A DNA stretch of 54,355 nt from Treponema sp. (GTDB taxonomy: Bacteria > Spirochaetota > Spirochaetia > Treponematales > Treponemataceae), in contig JAHAZJ010000156.1 of NCBI GenBank assembly GCA_018385315.1, positions 1-54,355 of the forward strand, given 5' to 3'. Each line of letters starts with the position of its first letter. Position 1 is the first letter of the stretch. The notes under the pieces are model-generated. The model had not been told where the DNA came from. It worked only from the letters and a program-made list of their open reading frames with translations, and did not search any database. Below, piece by piece: positions 8,057 to 17,502 of this stretch. Position numbers and translations under genes: made by a program.

Positions 8057-9211
8057 ATGAAAAAAATTTTAAAACCAATGGCAATTGGAATGTTTGCAGA
8101 AATGTGGTCAGAGCTTTCAGAAAAAGAAAAGCAACTTATTATTGATAACGCAGATTCTGTAAATATTCAGTTTGATTCAGATATAGGAGTAAATAAAAAT
8201 TCTGAAATAGGACATGCTGCAACTGTTGGAAATACAAAGGATATAGATGCACTTGCAGAATATTATGGAATCATAGAATTTTTAAAAGAAACAGGTGGAG
8301 AAAAAACAGTACCAGTTGATTTATTGGGTTCTGAGTTCACTGATATAGATGTAAATGAAGTAAGTGTAGCTCCAGTTCTTGAAATGTTTATGAGAACAGA
8401 AGAGTGGGATAAATTGAAAGAAGTACTTACTTATATTGGAGAAGAAGATAAATATAGAGAAATAAAGAATAGATGGGAGACTATTAATAACAATTGGGAT
8501 AAAACTGTAAATACTGCCAGGGGATCTTTATTAGATGCAGATGGTGATTATTCTGTTCCATTAGTTGATAATATTGGTGGAATGTTGAATGATGGTGATG
8601 TACTTGTGACATGTAACAGAAAAAAAGCTTGGGTAATTGCAGGCGATTGGTCCCATGGAGGAATATTTTCCGAAGATTTATATTCTAATAAGGATAAGGA
8701 TAGAAGTTACTGTGTATATACTGCTGAGCCTGGAACTTATAATGAAGATTATAAGCCAGAAAATGATACAGATCCAGATAGATGGGGTGTAGCATGTCTT
8801 GAAACAATTTATGCTTATACTAAAGCTAAGCGATTCGCAGTTTTACATCCAAAAAATTATTCTACAGAAACTGCAGAAAAAGCAGTTGAAGCTGCAAAAA
8901 CAATTTACTATGACACAAAAGCTCCATACCATTTACCAATACAAGAACTTATTTGGTTAGGTGATACAAGTCATGATTTAACAAAAAATAATACATATTG
9001 TACAAAGGTTGCTTACACTGCTTGGAAAAAAAATGGAGTTGATTTAGATGCTGACAATTTTGTAGGTAATTTAGTGTCTCCTGATGAAATATATGGTTCA
9101 TCAATACGACGAACCTTTACATTAAAAATATCAATTTTATGGTGGTCATATACCAAAACCTGGGTAACATATGAACCAACAACAACTGTATTAGTGGAGA
9201 AATATAGATAA
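8057..9211 (+). CDS. YiiX/LRAT-like permuted papain-fold hydrolase
   Basis: This 384-residue protein has a C-terminal half resembling the YiiX/YebB family of circularly permuted NlpC/P60 (papain-fold) hydrolases. The order is His before Cys: H200 in GDWSHGGIF and C315 in NNTYCTKVAYTAW, with NDGDVLVT (178-185) as the characteristic strand before the active site. Residues 1-150 are helical, acidic and match nothing I know. No convincing signal peptide is seen (MKKILKPMAIGMFAEM is short and weak). The lipoprotein gene starts 2 bases after its stop. The family includes amidases and acyl-transfer enzymes acting on lipids or cell wall; the substrate here is unknown. Confidence 0.7.
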   Translation: MKKILKPMAIGMFAEMWSELSEKEKQLIIDNADSVNIQFDSDIGVNKNSEIGHAATVGNTKDIDALAEYYGIIEFLKETGGEKTVPVDLLGSEFTDIDVNEVSVAPVLEMFMRTEEWDKLKEVLTYIGEEDKYREIKNRWETINNNWDKTVNTARGSLLDADGDYSVPLVDNIGGMLNDGDVLVTCNRKKAWVIAGDWSHGGIFSEDLYSNKDKDRSYCVYTAEPGTYNEDYKPENDTDPDRWGVACLETIYAYTKAKRFAVLHPKNYSTETAEKAVEAAKTIYYDTKAPYHLPIQELIWLGDTSHDLTKNNTYCTKVAYTAWKKNGVDLDADNFVGNLVSPDEIYGSSIRRTFTLKISILWWSYTKTWVTYEPTTTVLVEKYR

Positions 9212-9213
9212 TC

Positions 9214-10452
9214 ATGAAGAGAAAGAACTTTATAATTTTATTAATATTTGTTCTTTCTCTTTTATTTTCCTGTTGTTGGGGACCAAAAGAGAAAGCAGAC
9301 AGTGAAATTTTCACAAGTATAGAACCAATGGAGTGGTCGGAGGATTATATAGTTTCGGCATCTAATTATCCAAGTTCTATACTTATTTGGGATTCAAAGA
9401 CAAATAAACTGGTGCGAGAAATATCCTTACAAAAAGAAAAAAGAGCTATAACTATTCTTGATATGGCAATTTTGGAAAAATCTGCATGGATAATTGGATT
9501 GGCAAAATCATATAACCTGATAAGAATAGATTTTGAAACGGGAGAATTTGAGTTCAAAGATTTTAGTTTTGAAGGAAATAAAAGTCGTCCATATGATTTA
9601 TGTTCTGTAAAAAAAGAAGAAGATGGTATTGGGACAATATGGGTAAAGTCCTATGGAAATAAACAAAATGGTACTTTATTTTCTTGTTATAATGCAGATG
9701 GAACTTTGAGGGATAGTTTTTGTATTGATACAGATATAGATGGAACTTTTATGTCTACAATATACAAGAATGGCGATTGCTTTATGTTAGGAGCTTCTTC
9801 AGATTATATTATTGTAGGTGATGAAGAACAAGAAAATTATTCAATTCTGAATTTAACGAAGAAAACAGTTTCAAAAATCAGAAATACAAAAATATTAAAT
9901 GCGGATTTTTTTGAAAAAGAATATAGTGGAATAAATCTGATAAAGTTTATTTCAGATATAAAATTTTATGGTAATGATATAATTAGTGTAAATATTGTAA
10001 ATTCAAGTGTTTTGAATAATGGTAAAAAAGTCAAAGACAGGTGTCTGTTCAAGATAAAATCTCTTGAACCATTTGATATTGACTATTTAGGAATAAATGT
10101 TTATTGCTCTGCTGTTTTAGATGTTATTCCAGCGAATAATTTATATTATGTGATATCAGATTCTTATTCATATTCAATAGATAAAAAAGGTCTTGAAATT
10201 AATGTTTATAATAAGCCGGATGGTAAAAAAATAAAAGAGATTTTCATTCCAAATGCTGAAGATGCTTTTTTCCATTCACAAAACAATGCTACCTGGATTT
10301 CTATAGACAGTTATAAATATGTAGGAGATGGTTGTGTTACAGAACCAGCGATTCCAGAAATCTGCAAACTTGACCATGAAACAGGGCGTGTTTTTGTGTA
10401 TTCAGAAGATGGAACAGAAAGGGAACTGTCTTATACGAATGTGAGTGAATAG
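9214..10452 (+). CDS. Putative lipoprotein, possible beta-propeller
   Basis: This 412-residue protein has a lipoprotein signal: basic KRK, a hydrophobic stretch (IILLIFVLSLLF) and the lipobox LLFSC with Cys at about residue 20. The mature part is rich in short strands with repeated phrases such as SSILIWDSKTNKLVREI, LIRIDFETGEFEF and KLDHETGRVFVYSEDGTE. This pattern suggests a beta-propeller-like fold, though no named family is certain. It is co-transcribed with the YiiX-like protein (2-base gap), so the two probably act together at the cell envelope. Confidence 0.65.
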   Translation: MKRKNFIILLIFVLSLLFSCCWGPKEKADSEIFTSIEPMEWSEDYIVSASNYPSSILIWDSKTNKLVREISLQKEKRAITILDMAILEKSAWIIGLAKSYNLIRIDFETGEFEFKDFSFEGNKSRPYDLCSVKKEEDGIGTIWVKSYGNKQNGTLFSCYNADGTLRDSFCIDTDIDGTFMSTIYKNGDCFMLGASSDYIIVGDEEQENYSILNLTKKTVSKIRNTKILNADFFEKEYSGINLIKFISDIKFYGNDIISVNIVNSSVLNNGKKVKDRCLFKIKSLEPFDIDYLGINVYCSAVLDVIPANNLYYVISDSYSYSIDKKGLEINVYNKPDGKKIKEIFIPNAEDAFFHSQNNATWISIDSYKYVGDGCVTEPAIPEICKLDHETGRVFVYSEDGTERELSYTNVSE

Positions 10453-10532
10453 AGAGATCTCTCTACTTCGCTCGAGATGACAGGGTAGTGCGCGAGATGA
10501 CAAATAGTTGTTCTAGATGACAAAGAGGGGTT
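10451..10532. repeat. Intergenic repeat: palindrome plus three 20-bp units
   Basis: The 14-bp perfect palindrome AGAGAGATCTCTCT (10451-10464) overlaps the lipoprotein stop. It is followed by three copies of C(G/T)AGATGACA that start at 10473, 10493 and 10513, an exact 20-base period. The element lies between the convergent ends of the lipoprotein and MATE genes and touches the MATE 3' end. It resembles the widespread CGAGATGACA-containing intergenic repeats of treponemes. A role as a bidirectional terminator or REP-like element is possible. Confidence 0.6.
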
Positions 10533-11862
10533 ATTTCCAGTCTCGCTTTAAGTACTTTAGATACATGGGGAAAAGCCATAAGGCATTTATGAGCCAGACT
10601 AAAGGTTCTGTGATACAGATTCCTAAAAAGTCAAAAAAAGGTACTAATACAAAAACTGCGAGAGATTTTACAATTAATTCTATGCAGGAAGAAAATACTG
10701 GAGTTTTTCTGTGATTCATTCCCTGTAAACTGCTTCTGGTAATTACTAAGACAAAAAGGAATGGGAAAAAGCAAACTCCAATTTTTAAGTATTGAACGCC
10801 GCTTTCTATAATATGGATGGCGGCATTTTTTCCAGTTACCGAAATGACTATCGGTTTTGCGAAAAGGAATAATATAACAAATGAAATTGCAGCCCATGTA
10901 AAGCCTATAAGAATCAGTTGTTTTACCCCTTCCTTAATTCTGTGATAGTTGTTGGCTCCATAATTCTGACTTACAAAACTTCCAGCAGTCATAGCAAGAG
11001 CTGCTCCTGGAATCATAAAAAGTTCCAGATATTTTCGGCCTGCAAGATAACCTGCAATCATATCTGTACCAAGGCTGTTAATTCCTGTCTGGAGAATAAG
11101 TGTACTTAATGTAACAACTGAAAACATTAAAGCTGTGGCAGAGCCTTGAGATATGATTTTTTTTATTAATGTTGATTGAAATACAAAATCAGTTTTCTTT
11201 ACATGAAGAATTTTTCTTTTAAACAAACAGAAAATAAGACATCCGAAACCTGCAAATCCCTGGGAAATGACTGTAGCGGCAGCGGCACCTTTTACACCAA
11301 GTCCAAAAAATTTAATAAGGGAATAATCCAGAATAACATTCAGACTTACACTGACAATCAGGAAGATTAAAGGGATGGTGCTGTCACCAAGGGAGCGCAG
11401 CAGGTTAGCAAGAATGTTATAAATCATTGAACAGATTAATCCGCCAATTAAAATGCGAAGATAATCCATAGAAAAAGAAATGATGGAAGCTGGAGTTCTT
11501 GTTAAAATCAATAAAGGTTTTATTAATAAAAAACCACTGATTGTAAGAACAACAACAAGAGCTGCTGCAAGGGTGTAGGTGATTGCTAAAGACTGTTTTG
11601 TATGTTTTTCATCATTAGCACCAAAATACTGGGCAACAACAATTCCAAATCCGTTTGTAAAACTTGTACATAAATCAATAAACAGATTTGCAATAACACT
11701 GGCTGCCCCAACGGCTGCAAGTTGATCTGTTCCTAAAAGACGACCAACCATAATAGTGTCCGCAAGGATATATACTCTTTGAAGGCAAACACCAATTAAA
11801 ATAGGAAGTGCGAATTGAATAAGGCTTTTTGTAATATTACCTTCCGATAGTTTTTTCTGCAT
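10531..11862 (-). CDS. MATE family multidrug efflux transporter
   Basis: This 443-residue, 12-helix transporter of the MATE family (NorM/DinF type) uses Na+ or H+ gradients to export drugs or metabolites. Family features are the N-terminal FALPILIGVCLQRVYILADTIMVGRLLG and the pseudo-repeat start in the second half (PGAALAMTAGSFVSQNYGANNYHR). Length is typical. TATAAT (11874-11869 on minus) ends 6 bases before the ATG with no Shine-Dalgarno, a predicted leaderless start. It is divergent from the tRNA methylase, whose start is 69 bases away and has the same arrangement. Confidence 0.92.
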   Translation of the reverse strand: MQKKLSEGNITKSLIQFALPILIGVCLQRVYILADTIMVGRLLGTDQLAAVGAASVIANLFIDLCTSFTNGFGIVVAQYFGANDEKHTKQSLAITYTLAAALVVVLTISGFLLIKPLLILTRTPASIISFSMDYLRILIGGLICSMIYNILANLLRSLGDSTIPLIFLIVSVSLNVILDYSLIKFFGLGVKGAAAATVISQGFAGFGCLIFCLFKRKILHVKKTDFVFQSTLIKKIISQGSATALMFSVVTLSTLILQTGINSLGTDMIAGYLAGRKYLELFMIPGAALAMTAGSFVSQNYGANNYHRIKEGVKQLILIGFTWAAISFVILFLFAKPIVISVTGKNAAIHIIESGVQYLKIGVCFFPFLFVLVITRSSLQGMNHRKTPVFSSCIELIVKSLAVFVLVPFFDFLGICITEPLVWLINALWLFPMYLKYLKRDWK

Positions 11863-11931
11863 GGGTAAATTATAGAAGAAATTGAATAAGTAAAATAGAA
11901 TAAAACTCTATAGAAGGATATAATTCATCTT

Positions 11932-12654
11932 ATGGAAGAAGAATTTCAGACAGATATATTGCTAAATGGTAATCAGATTATTCAGAGCAAAAACACTTTT
12001 ATGTATGGCATTGATGCAGTGCTACTGGCTGATTTTGTACGGACACAGATTCATAAAACAGATTCTTATATTGATATTTGCAGTGGAAACGGAATTATAC
12101 CTCTTTTGCTTACTGATGTAGTAGAAAAAATTACTGCACTGGAAATTCAGACTGAAATTGCGGAAATGGCTAAAAAAAGTATGGAACTGAATGATTTAGA
12201 AAACCGCATTTCTGTAATAAACGGAGATTTAAAAAAAGTGGAAGGGCTTTTTTCAAAACATTCTTTTAATTGTGTTAGCTGTAATCCACCATATATGATT
12301 AATCAACATGGGCGTCAGAATATTCTTGATGCTAAAACCATTGCCCGTCACGAAGTTTTATGCAATCTGGAAGATGTTATCAGTGCAGCAGATTATCTTT
12401 TGCATTCCCATGGAAAATTTTTTATGGTTCATCGACCTTTCCGTCTGCCAGAAATCTTTTTTGCCATGAAAAATCACGGCCTTGAGCCAAAACGGATGCG
12501 ACTTATTCAGCCTTTTGAAAACACAGAGCCGAATCTTGTTTTAATAGAAGCCCGCAAGGATGCCAATCCAAGTTTAGAAATAGAAAAATCATTGATTGTG
12601 CGGGAAAAAAATGGAGCATACACAGAAGAAGTAAAGAAAATATATCAAAAATAG
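11932..12654 (+). CDS. tRNA1(Val) A37 N6-methyltransferase-like protein
   Basis: This 240-residue SAM-dependent methyltransferase is of the TrmN6 (YfiC) type. FMYGIDAVLLADFV near the N-terminus, the SAM-binding DICSGNGIIPLLL (about residues 48-60), and the catalytic NPPY motif of N6-adenine methylases (about 120-123) are all present. The family modifies A37 of tRNA1(Val); the exact target in this organism is inferred. TATAAT (11919-11924) ends 7 bases before the ATG and there is no Shine-Dalgarno. It is a monocistronic gene, convergent with the hexokinase operon. Confidence 0.85.
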   Translation: MEEEFQTDILLNGNQIIQSKNTFMYGIDAVLLADFVRTQIHKTDSYIDICSGNGIIPLLLTDVVEKITALEIQTEIAEMAKKSMELNDLENRISVINGDLKKVEGLFSKHSFNCVSCNPPYMINQHGRQNILDAKTIARHEVLCNLEDVISAADYLLHSHGKFFMVHRPFRLPEIFFAMKNHGLEPKRMRLIQPFENTEPNLVLIEARKDANPSLEIEKSLIVREKNGAYTEEVKKIYQK

Positions 12655-12670
12655 AGTAATTCAGGCGGAA

Positions 12671-12711
12671 TAAAAAAAAACGTCATCCCAAACAAAGTTC
12701 AGAATGACGTT
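12671..12711 (-). terminator. Terminator of the nag operon
   Basis: Read on the minus strand, AACGTCAT...ATGACGTT forms a long stem (12679-12711) with internal mismatches, followed by nine T. It lies 67 bases after the hexokinase stop. Its arms (TTCTGAAC..., GGGATGAC) look like the treponemal repeat family seen at 10473-10522, suggesting a repeat recruited as terminator. Confidence 0.7.
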
Positions 12712-12777
12712 ATGCAATTTTCATAATGCAATGCATTACATCATAAATATTGCAAATTGGATTGTGTGTTTAAGTTT

Positions 12778-14085
12778 TTACATAAATGCAGCAGCGCAAG
12801 TTCCTAAAGTGATGTCATTTTCTACCTGAATAATCTGATAGAAGCGTTTCCATTTACCTTTAAGATTTTCTTCCAGCAACTGGCAGATTTGTGGGTAAAG
12901 ACCGGTGGTTTTCCAGAATGTTGTTCCGTTTCCTACAATACAGATTGGATTTTTTTCGTCTGTACCTTTGCCACTTTTTAGAATTGATGCACACAAAAGA
13001 CTTGCAACTATAATGGCAGATCTTGAAATAACATCTTTCATAATCTGAACCATAAGCTTTACATCATCTTCTGAAGAAACTGCTGCCAGTTTTCCAATTT
13101 TTAATGATGTGTCTTGTGGTGTCTTAAAATACATATCCATATCAACTGGCATAATTGAATGGGTCTGAGCTAAAGCATTGCAGAAATCTTTTGAAAAAAG
13201 ACCATCGCTACAGGCATGCTTTAAGGCATTGTGAACTATGGTTCCCATGTAAGCGCCAGAACACATTTTTTCTAAAAGTCCCTGACCAGGCTTTGCAGAG
13301 GCAGCATCCAGTTCTTTGTCGAAAGTACTTTGTGGTGCACCTTTGAAAAATCCGCCTTCGCAGACAATTATATGCTGTGCAGAATTATCATCAGTCAGCT
13401 TTTTTACTGGTTCATAATCAATGTAAGCATTGTTTAATCCTGTTCCAAGAATGAAACCTACATAACTGCTGTATGACTGCCCTTTTGGAGCACCAATTGT
13501 TCCTGCAAGAAGAGATGCTGTTGTGTCATTAAGAAGTGTAATTTTTTCTATTGAATTCCAGCCTCTTTTTTCCAAAGCTTTTTTAAGTTCTGCGCCTACA
13601 TATGTTCCAATTGCTTCCGGGGCTTTTACTTCTTTTGAAAAATACAGAACTTTTCCATCGCCGTCTTTTGTAATTTCCATGGCGTATGAAAAACAAAATC
13701 CGATGCGGCTAGCTTTGTTTTTAAGGTGATCCAGATTTGATGCAATAGCATCATAAAATTCTTCCTTTGACATTTCTCTGTCAACAGCAGGCATTCTGGT
13801 TTTTTCCAAATCCCTAATGCTGTAGTTTCCCTGAGCATCAATTGTAACAAGGCAGGAACGGAAATTTGTACCGCCAGCATCTATTACAATGGCTGATGAT
13901 GATGAAGGAATGGAGTTTGGAATTGTGCGGCTTGCAACAATCATTGGCTGGTCTGCACTGTCTGGTGTGCCAGCTGGAGTTGCAAGGCCTTTTTCCATAT
14001 CAGCAAGAATTGCTTTTGTAAGGTCTGGAACCTTTGGGAAAATGAAATTATATCTGTTATAGAAATCGTTTAATTGGTTATTCAT
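12778..14085 (-). CDS. Hexokinase, spirochaete type
   Basis: This 435-residue sugar kinase of the eukaryote-like hexokinase family is known from treponemes. The phosphate-1 loop DAGGTNFR is at residues 69-76, a sugar-binding LLNDTTASLLAG lies near residue 187, and GFILGTGLNNAY and VGNGTTFWKT follow. It starts 2 bases after nagB and is the last gene of the GH20-nagA-nagB operon. In this context the useful substrate is GlcNAc (giving GlcNAc-6-P for NagA), glucose, or both. That specificity is inference. ATP and hexose are the family substrates; the protein is cytoplasmic. Confidence 0.88.
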   Translation of the reverse strand: MNNQLNDFYNRYNFIFPKVPDLTKAILADMEKGLATPAGTPDSADQPMIVASRTIPNSIPSSSSAIVIDAGGTNFRSCLVTIDAQGNYSIRDLEKTRMPAVDREMSKEEFYDAIASNLDHLKNKASRIGFCFSYAMEITKDGDGKVLYFSKEVKAPEAIGTYVGAELKKALEKRGWNSIEKITLLNDTTASLLAGTIGAPKGQSYSSYVGFILGTGLNNAYIDYEPVKKLTDDNSAQHIIVCEGGFFKGAPQSTFDKELDAASAKPGQGLLEKMCSGAYMGTIVHNALKHACSDGLFSKDFCNALAQTHSIMPVDMDMYFKTPQDTSLKIGKLAAVSSEDDVKLMVQIMKDVISRSAIIVASLLCASILKSGKGTDEKNPICIVGNGTTFWKTTGLYPQICQLLEENLKGKWKRFYQIIQVENDITLGTCAAAFM

Positions 14086-14087
14086 AA

Positions 14088-14870
14088 TTAATTTTCTATT
14101 CCTTTAAAATACTTTACTGTTCCAACTTTAAGTTCATCAGTAGCATTATCATCGGCAACGATAATTGCATTTTCGTGGAGTTGCAATGCTGTTACTGGCC
14201 ACATCTGAGAAACACTTCCTTCTACAGCCTGCTGCAAGGCTCTGGCTTTTGCTGGACCTGTCATTACAATTACAACCTGTTTTGCATCTGTGATTGTAGC
14301 AATTCCAACTGTTAATGATGTTTTTGGAACTTTATTCAAATCTCCGCCAAAAAATCTTGAGTTAGCAATGATTGTATCCTGGGTAAGTGACATAACCCGG
14401 GTTCTTGATTTTAATGATGAGCCTGGTTCATTAAAAGCAATGTGACCATCATTTCCACAACCGCCAAGGAATAAATCAATTCCACCAGCAGCACGAATTG
14501 CTTCTTCATATTTCTGGCATTCTTCTTCCGGATTTTCAGCCTTTCCGTTTAAGATGTGGATGTTCTCTTTTTTAATGTTGATGTGATTAAAAAAGTTATG
14601 GAACATAAAATAGTGATAGCTTTGTTCATCTTTTTCATCCAATCCAACATATTCATCCATATTAAATGTGATGATATTTTCAAAGCTGATTTTTCCCTGC
14701 TGGTAAAGTTCTATTAATCTTTTGTAAATACCAAGAGGTGTGCTTCCTGTTGGGAGACCCAAAACATAGGGATGTTCTTTTGTTGGGTTTGCCTTAATAA
14801 TCTGGTCTGCAATAAAATCTGCTGTCCATTTTGAACATGCATCGTAATCGTTTTTAATAATTAATCTCAT
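14088..14870 (-). CDS. nagB: Glucosamine-6-phosphate deaminase
   Basis: This 260-residue NagB converts GlcN-6-P to fructose-6-P and ammonia, feeding GlcNAc into glycolysis. Key features are TGSTP (41-45) for phosphate binding, D72-E73 in NMDEYVGL, and the active-site GCGNDGHIAFNEP (137-149) with D141 and H143. Length is that of the E. coli enzyme. The start codon shares one base with the nagA stop, so translation is probably coupled. All four minus-strand genes of this operon are packed with overlaps or 2-base gaps. Confidence 0.96.
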   Translation of the reverse strand: MRLIIKNDYDACSKWTADFIADQIIKANPTKEHPYVLGLPTGSTPLGIYKRLIELYQQGKISFENIITFNMDEYVGLDEKDEQSYHYFMFHNFFNHINIKKENIHILNGKAENPEEECQKYEEAIRAAGGIDLFLGGCGNDGHIAFNEPGSSLKSRTRVMSLTQDTIIANSRFFGGDLNKVPKTSLTVGIATITDAKQVVIVMTGPAKARALQQAVEGSVSQMWPVTALQLHENAIIVADDNATDELKVGTVKYFKGIEN

Positions 14871-16051
14871 TATTTTTCCTCCAATTTGTTTTTTACAATT
14901 GTTTCATTTTTAAGAACTACAAGTTTTACTGAAAATTTCTTGTCCATTACAACAACATCACCGTCGTATGATGGAGCAAGAATACCTTTTTTGCTGTAAT
15001 GCATGATTCTGGCAGGGTTTGCAGTTGCAAATTTTACTGCATCTGCAACAGAAAATCCAAAATCAACCATATTTTTTACACCTTTTTTAAGGGTAAGAGC
15101 CGAACCTGCAATAACGCCATCTTCTTTTCTATGGAAACATCCGTCTACAAACTCTACTTCTTCGCCGTTTGCAAAAAGATGTTCACCTTTCTGAACTGTT
15201 GGTGTAAGTGCATCAGTAACAAGTACAATCTGATCACTTGATTTATCTGCACGCAACAGTTTGAAAAGACTTGGATGAACATGAACACCATCAGCAATAA
15301 TTTCACAAGACATTTCTGGATGAATAAGAACAGCTCCTACGGCACCAGGGTTTCTGTGATGAAGCTGGCTCATGGCATTAAAGAAATGTGTTGAATGTAA
15401 AATACCAACCTGAATTCCTTCCAGCATATTTTCATATTTTGCATTTGTATGCCCTGCCTGAAGAACAATTTCCTTATCAATACAGTAAAGTGCAAGTTCT
15501 CGCATTCCAGAAAGTTCTGGTGCAACTGTCATATTTACAATGTGTCCATCAGATGCCTTTATAAGTCTTTCCATAACCTGAATATTTGGTTTCTGGACAG
15601 TATCAGGTTTTTGAACACCAAGTTTATCTGGAGAAATGAATGGACCTTCAAGATGAATACCCATAATATGAGCACCTTCTTCTTTACCCATGGCAGCAAC
15701 AATTTTTTTACAAGTTTCTTCCATTTCTTCTAATGGAGCAGGATACATTGTAGGATTAAATGCTGTAACACCGTACTGAGCCAAATCTTTAGACATTTGC
15801 AAAATGCCTTCTGTAGTACATTCATCTGTTCCATGGCCTTTGAACCCGTGGATGTGGGTGTCGATTAAACCTGGAAGAATGTAATTTCCTTTTGCATCAA
15901 TTACTTCTACATCTGGTCCAAAAGTCTTCTGCTCAAACCGAGCTTCTGTAAAAACATCTGCAATAATTCCGTTTTCAATAAGAACTGCACCTTTTGTGTC
16001 AGATTTTGACATTCCATTAATAACAATTCCATTGTGAATACAACGAATCAT
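14870..16051 (-). CDS. nagA: N-acetylglucosamine-6-phosphate deacetylase
   Basis: This 393-residue amidohydrolase removes acetate from GlcNAc-6-P. Metal ligands are visible: HIHGF (H66 and H68), the Glu of HLEGPF (about 135), His of LQAGHTNA and HFFNAMS, and the catalytic Asp in LVTDAL. The start overlaps the GH20 gene by 4 bases. The product passes directly to NagB, whose gene follows. Confidence 0.95.
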   Translation of the reverse strand: MIRCIHNGIVINGMSKSDTKGAVLIENGIIADVFTEARFEQKTFGPDVEVIDAKGNYILPGLIDTHIHGFKGHGTDECTTEGILQMSKDLAQYGVTAFNPTMYPAPLEEMEETCKKIVAAMGKEEGAHIMGIHLEGPFISPDKLGVQKPDTVQKPNIQVMERLIKASDGHIVNMTVAPELSGMRELALYCIDKEIVLQAGHTNAKYENMLEGIQVGILHSTHFFNAMSQLHHRNPGAVGAVLIHPEMSCEIIADGVHVHPSLFKLLRADKSSDQIVLVTDALTPTVQKGEHLFANGEEVEFVDGCFHRKEDGVIAGSALTLKKGVKNMVDFGFSVADAVKFATANPARIMHYSKKGILAPSYDGDVVVMDKKFSVKLVVLKNETIVKNKLEEK

Positions 16052-17496
16052 TTTAAGCCTCCGTCATAATACTGGTAACCTGTATCATATAATCTCTTTT
16101 TGTGAGCTGGAAGAGCAGCTTCAAATCTAGAGAAATCCTTTTTATTTGCTGGTAACCATAAACATTCACCTAAAGCACAAAGGCGTGGGAAAATAAGATA
16201 TTCTGCAACCTTTGAATGGGGTAAAGCTTCTGTCCATAAGTTACATTCTCCACCCATAATATATGGTCTATGAGAGGCATCCATATTTTCTGTAAAGGGA
16301 GTGTATGAATAAGCTTTTTCCACTGTTGTAACTCCAAGACGTCCTGGTTCTTCATAGCTGGCAATTGGTTTAAGATTCATGTAAGTGTGTGTCTGTGGAG
16401 ACATAATTACACGGTGATTTAATTTTACAGCTCTTTCGCCACCTTCGAATCCTCTCCAAGACTGAACGATAACTTCATCTGGTAAAGGAATTTTATCTGT
16501 GTTATCAAGAACTTCATCCCAGCCAATTGGAGTTTTTCCATGGGCAATTGCAAGCTTTACCATTTTCTCAGTTGCCCAGGATTGAAGTTGGGAAGGATTA
16601 GAAAGCTTTTCTGCTTTCATTCTAGCCTGGCATTTTGGACATTTTTCCCATCGTTCAGAAAGACATTCATCGCCACCAATGTGCATATATTTACCTGGGA
16701 ATAAGCGTTCAACTGTAGCAAAAATTGCATCATAAATTTTAAATATGTCATCATTTCCAAGACACAAAACATCAGGGAAAATACCCCATCGGTTTTCTAC
16801 CTGATAAGGACCCCCTGTACAACCGAACTGTGGATATGCAGCTAAAAGTGCAGAAACGTGACCTGGTAATTCAATTTCTGGAACAACTTCTATGCAGCGT
16901 TCTTCCGCATATTTTACAATTTCAGTAATTTCTTCATCTGTGTAATATTTGCGTGGTAAATCAGGAGAATCATAAAAACCTTCTACAGAGGCAGGCATTG
17001 TATGAGCTTGTCTGATGGAACCTTTTTCCACTAATAAAGGATATTCTGGAACATTTATTCTCCATCCCTGATCATCTGTAAGATGCCAGTGAAAATGATT
17101 GAATTTATGAAAAGCCAAGGCATCCAGCAATTTTTTAATAAACTCAACAGAATAGAAGGAACGACATGTATCAAGCATCATGCCACGCCACTTATATTCA
17201 GGTTTATCACAAATAATTAAACAAGGCAGTTCTGTCTTATATGTTAGAGAAAGTTGCTTAATTGTCTGTTTTGCATAAAATGCACCTTCTTTTGCAGAAG
17301 AATAAACCTTTATGCCTGCTGTTGAGATTTCCAGAGCATAAGCTTCATTATCAGCTAAAGAAAAATCATTGAAATTATCCTGAGTGATAAATTCAACCTG
17401 AGCTATAAGTTTTTCAAAACTTTCTGGAGCTTTAAAAAAACCGTCTTTACTTTCAAGAGAAAGTGGATATGGAATTAATGATATTGCTTCTTTCAT
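16048..17496 (-). CDS. Cytoplasmic beta-N-acetylhexosaminidase, GH20
   Basis: This 482-residue glycoside hydrolase family 20 enzyme releases GlcNAc from chitobiose or related oligosaccharides. A small N-terminal alpha/beta domain (1-95) precedes the TIM barrel. YKWRGMMLDTCRSF (101-114), HFHWHLTDDQGWR (134-146) and the catalytic Asp-Glu pair in HIGGDE (272-277, D276/E277) are clear. No signal peptide, so it acts inside the cell on imported oligosaccharides. It is the first gene of the nag operon. The start lacks a Shine-Dalgarno and follows a -10 by 6 bases. Confidence 0.93.
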   Translation of the reverse strand: MKEAISLIPYPLSLESKDGFFKAPESFEKLIAQVEFITQDNFNDFSLADNEAYALEISTAGIKVYSSAKEGAFYAKQTIKQLSLTYKTELPCLIICDKPEYKWRGMMLDTCRSFYSVEFIKKLLDALAFHKFNHFHWHLTDDQGWRINVPEYPLLVEKGSIRQAHTMPASVEGFYDSPDLPRKYYTDEEITEIVKYAEERCIEVVPEIELPGHVSALLAAYPQFGCTGGPYQVENRWGIFPDVLCLGNDDIFKIYDAIFATVERLFPGKYMHIGGDECLSERWEKCPKCQARMKAEKLSNPSQLQSWATEKMVKLAIAHGKTPIGWDEVLDNTDKIPLPDEVIVQSWRGFEGGERAVKLNHRVIMSPQTHTYMNLKPIASYEEPGRLGVTTVEKAYSYTPFTENMDASHRPYIMGGECNLWTEALPHSKVAEYLIFPRLCALGECLWLPANKKDFSRFEAALPAHKKRLYDTGYQYYDGGLK

Positions 17497-17502
17497 ACTT
17501 TC

